Origin: Planctomycetota bacterium
GTDB taxonomy: Bacteria > Planctomycetota > Phycisphaerae > WQYP01 > JAJZKY01
Direction of reading: 5' to 3'
Length of the DNA: 6,461 nt
Assembly: GCA_021803885.1 (NCBI GenBank)
Contig: JAJZKY010000272.1
Location: forward strand, 1-6,461
The notes under the pieces: model-generated
Seen by the model: the letters and a program-made list of their open reading frames with translations, nothing else
Told to the model about the DNA's origin: nothing
The model's database searches: none
Translations under genes and position numbers: made by a program
Part shown: positions 4,508 through 6,461 of the stretch, piece by piece
Numbering within the stretch: the stretch's first letter is position 1
Layout: each line of letters opens with the position of its first letter

Positions 4508-5521
4508 CCCTTTGGCGGTGAACAGATAATTGTATTTCTTCGATAGGTGTTCCCGTGTCATTCCGACGATCGCAGCCACCAGGGTAATATTCACCGGTTC
4601 GCTCCTGTCCCGCAGATCACCTATCACTGCTCGAATTTTCGCCTCGGTTTGTGAGACCCGGGCTCGGTGCGTCGCATATGCCCCTGCCCGCATACGCTCA
4701 GCGGGCGAACCCGTCGGCTCTTTAGGACGCTTGACTGCAACAGGCGAAATCCACAGGCACTCTTCGCGTCGGGTCCGCCGATCGGAGGAGTAGGCCGGTA
4801 CGTCGAGGAACCTCTTCGCCCAGCCCGCGATCTCAAGGGGCCGATAGATCGGGTTTGCATAGCCAGATAGCACGACTTTGCCCTTCAATTTGAGCACCCT
4901 GTGAACGAGATCGCGGTGGTCCCTCAAGCTCATTTCGTGATCGTAACCACCAGAAATCCGGACCGACGAAGGGTACGGCGGGTCCAAGTAGAACAGGGCC
5001 CCGTCACTGTCGTATCGATCCAGGATTACGCGCCAGTCTGCCTGTTCGATTTGAACTGTCTTCAACCGCTGGTGGATAGCTGGCAGTCGGTCGATACCGG
5101 CCCGCCAGCGCCGGACCGCGGACGCCATTTTGACGGCGGAATCCGCTTTGCAATAGCTCCAACGCTCGCCAAGCCCGGTCCGGGACTGGCGCTGCCGGAC
5201 CAGGAACCGGCGGGCTCGTTCGACCGGGTCCTTGGACTGGCGGAAAGCAAGTTCGAATTCGGATCGGGAATAGAGCGTCGCCTCTGCTGCCGCCCGGAGG
5301 CGTTGAAACTGGGCAGGGTTCCGTATGACTCGGAACAGATTTACCACCTCGCCATTTATGTCATTAAACACTTCGACTCGCGACGGCTCTTTGCTGAGCA
5401 AGCACACACCGCTTCCGGCAAAGGGTTCCACGTAGGTATGGTGAGGTGGAAAATGCGCAATAATCCTCGCGGCAAGGCGGGATTTGCTGCCGAAATAGGT
5501 TAACGGAGAACCGATGGCCAT
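4463..5521 (-). CDS. D12-class N6-adenine DNA methyltransferase (Dam-like) with C-terminal HTH extension
   Basis: A 352-residue enzyme that would transfer a methyl group from S-adenosylmethionine to adenine N6 in DNA. Motifs in D12 (alpha-class) order: LTYFGSKSRL (7-16), SAM-binding VEPFAGSG (31-38), FNDIN (52-56), catalytic DPPY (180-183), and VVLSGYANPIY (216-226). The core ends near EECLWISPV (253-261), about the usual family length. Residues about 265-352 are extra: a basic linker, then TEAKIRAVIGDLRDRSEP and VNITLVAAIVGMTREHLSKK, which reads as a helix-turn-helix. The ATG at 5521 starts just before the conserved block; no Shine-Dalgarno is visible, consistent with a short leader. Recognition sequence cannot be read from the protein. 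The downstream HNH gene suggests a restriction-modification pair; an orphan phage-type methylase is the alternative. Confidence 0.9.
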   Translation of the reverse strand: MAIGSPLTYFGSKSRLAARIIAHFPPHHTYVEPFAGSGVCLLSKEPSRVEVFNDINGEVVNLFRVIRNPAQFQRLRAAAEATLYSRSEFELAFRQSKDPVERARRFLVRQRQSRTGLGERWSYCKADSAVKMASAVRRWRAGIDRLPAIHQRLKTVQIEQADWRVILDRYDSDGALFYLDPPYPSSVRISGGYDHEMSLRDHRDLVHRVLKLKGKVVLSGYANPIYRPLEIAGWAKRFLDVPAYSSDRRTRREECLWISPVAVKRPKEPTGSPAERMRAGAYATHRARVSQTEAKIRAVIGDLRDRSEPVNITLVAAIVGMTREHLSKKYNYLFTAKGRELCPGVPWLSGRA

Positions 5522-5544
5522 AAGAATAATTGAAAATCAGTCAA

Positions 5545-5574
5545 AGTGTAGTTTGGAGGACAGCCGGTCGGCAA
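5545..5574 (-). promoter_or_regulatory. Candidate sigma70-like promoter for the methylase-HNH pair
   Basis: On the minus strand TTGCCG (5574-5569) and TACACT (5550-5545) are separated by 18 bp. Transcription would start near 5538, giving a leader of roughly 17 nt with no Shine-Dalgarno before the ATG at 5521. Only sequence resemblance supports this. Confidence 0.35.
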
Positions 5575-5685
5575 ATGCAGTGCCGATTGAGACGAGGAAG
5601 TGCCGTGGGAGATGTCTACCTTGCGTAGGCGGTTCCCGGCGGGACCGGCGCTGGTTCCCTAAAAGGGAGAGGCACGGCGGAAGCG

Positions 5686-6231
5686 ATGACAAACCACGTC
5701 TCTTTTCTCCACGGCAAAGGCGGGTCCTCCAACGGCACCATCCGGCTGCTCCGAGACGCCCTGCTGCCCATTCTGAATAAGCCGCCCCAAATCGCCCTTC
5801 TCGATTTCCCGTCCACCACGGCGGACGAATACTTCGCCGGTATGCTTGCCGCCGTCGAAAGATTCCCCACCGGCTCCATGCTCGTCGGCGTCTCCCTCGG
5901 CGGGTTGGTCGCGGCCAAGCTCCTCCAAGACCACCGGCCTGACCTGACGGTCGTCACGTTGGCCTCTCCGACCTACGCCGATGGCGTCAATCTGACCAAG
6001 CGGATTACGCCACGCCTGTACGCGCTGTTTTCGCATAACGACCCCGTAATCGGTGACCGCGCCAACTGGGGCGACTTCGCCGCCGACCATGCCGACGTGC
6101 CGTGGATGGCCGACCACAATCTTGACCCGCAGAAGCATCGCGTAGCCCTGCTACTCTCAGACCTCATCGAGCATTGGAATTTTCGGAGTGCGGTGAAGCA
6201 GGTCGAGCCCGGAATTCCCGCCAACCAATGA
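5686..6231 (+). CDS. Small alpha/beta-hydrolase family protein
   Basis: A 181-residue soluble protein with the compact alpha/beta-hydrolase pattern. HGKGGS (9-14) follows the first strand and would form the oxyanion region. VGVSLGG (67-73) is the nucleophile elbow with Ser70 in G-x-S-x-G. FSHNDPVIGD (115-124) supplies the acid, Asp119. DHNLDPQKH (143-151) supplies the likely catalytic His144. No signal peptide or membrane segment is visible. Substrate cannot be told; short members include serine esterases and RBBP9/YdeN-like proteins. The ATG at 5686 is preceded by a weak GGCGG, and a TCCCT-AAA-AGGGA hairpin (5656-5668) lies upstream. It diverges from the methylase, with 164 bp between starts, so it is not in that operon. 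It reads as cargo, not part of the restriction module. Confidence 0.75.
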   Translation: MTNHVSFLHGKGGSSNGTIRLLRDALLPILNKPPQIALLDFPSTTADEYFAGMLAAVERFPTGSMLVGVSLGGLVAAKLLQDHRPDLTVVTLASPTYADGVNLTKRITPRLYALFSHNDPVIGDRANWGDFAADHADVPWMADHNLDPQKHRVALLLSDLIEHWNFRSAVKQVEPGIPANQ

Positions 6232-6349
6232 CTCGCCCACCACCGTGCGGTAACATGGGTTGCATCATGGACAATCTGCTGCTTCAAGCTCGGAATGCCA
6301 CCCGCGACCCGAGGGACTGCCGCGGAACGATTGACACTCTGCGAGGCGT

Positions 6350-6461
6350 TGACCTGACCCCCTAAATCCGCCCATTTCGGAATAGGATTTGGACGAAGGA
6401 AAGGGGAAGCTCGGATGAGCCGAAGCAAGCACACGGAGGCGCAGATCATCACTGCGCTGAA
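6350..6461 (+). mobile_element. Left end of an IS3-family insertion sequence (partial)
   Basis: The transposase start at 6415 is preceded by a short leader whose outer part, TGACCTGACCCCCTAAATCC from 6350, looks like an IS3-family left terminal inverted repeat (TGA start, C-rich, then the conserved-looking AATCCGCCC). The exact end is uncertain: TGACCCCC at 6355 is an alternative. The right end and any target duplication lie outside the window. The element sits about 120 bp after the hydrolase and may interrupt whatever followed it. Confidence 0.6.
6415..6461 (+). CDS. IS3-family transposase OrfA, N-terminal fragment (runs off the window)
   Basis: From ATG 6415 the frame reads MSRSKHTEAQIITALK to the window edge. 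This is the start of the Tnp_8/HTH OrfA protein of IS3-family elements, which usually begins (M)xRSK(H/R)TExQI(I/V)xxLK. OrfA binds the element ends and is usually fused to the DDE-domain OrfB by a -1 frameshift; neither can be seen here. A ribosome site AAGGGGA lies about 8 nt upstream. Only 15-16 residues are visible, but the motif is characteristic. Confidence 0.75.
   Translation, partial: MSRSKHTEAQIITAL

Noticed and set aside
4901..5503. 200-residue open frame on the plus strand
   Set aside because: Lies wholly antisense to the methylase, whose motifs are unambiguous; the opposite frame has no domain pattern and is a codon-bias shadow.
5659..6138. 159-residue minus-strand frame over the hydrolase
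   Set aside because: Val/Gly/Arg-rich low-quality translation; the plus strand carries the full hydrolase triad.
5973..6452. 159-residue minus-strand frame across the hydrolase end and IS end
   Set aside because: Crosses the inferred IS boundary and two plus-strand coding regions, so it cannot be an ancestral gene; no motif seen.

Overview
The window looks like accessory DNA, a plasmid or an integrated plasmid-like island, from a moderately GC-rich bacterium. The truncated tyrosine recombinase at the left edge has the N-terminal sequence style I associate with Acidobacteriota (Terriglobia) integrases ('RRRYQKGS...VWVGRW.EDVILPDG...RRSEVLG'). That is a family-memory inference, not a database match. 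I saw no rRNA, tRNA or CRISPR array.

Layout. (1) 1-581: a minus-strand tyrosine recombinase fragment with the arm-binding and core-binding part only; the catalytic half is missing. (2) 582-1761: about 1.2 kb with no convincing gene but dense repeat structure. It holds a motif repeated with exact spacing (1116-1140 and 1688-1712), a 14-bp palindrome, a T-rich tandem repeat, a 45-nt compound hairpin flanked by TGGTCTTT repeats, and four to five tandem imperfect ~21-bp direct repeats (1516-1618). (3) 1762-2832: a plus-strand winged-helix protein of replication-initiator type. An iteron-like array just upstream of such a gene is the usual arrangement of an iteron-controlled plasmid origin. (4) 2833-3728: about 0.9 kb of decayed or non-coding sequence with a stop-interrupted protein-like frame and several hairpins. 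(5) 3729-5521: a minus-strand pair, a D12-class adenine DNA methyltransferase followed 74 bp later by a zinc-type HNH nuclease. A 14-bp perfect inverted repeat straddles the methylase stop, and a small hairpin sits against the nuclease start. (6) 5686-6231: a plus-strand small alpha/beta hydrolase. (7) from about 6350: the left end of an IS3-family insertion sequence whose first transposase ORF runs off the window.

How the parts may fit: the repeats and Rep-like protein would maintain the replicon. The methylase-HNH pair could be a compact restriction-modification module with RNA-level control of the nuclease. The integrase fragment and the IS element mark past and present mobility. The restriction-modification reading and the origin reading are inferences from gene content and layout; neither is demonstrated by sequence alone.
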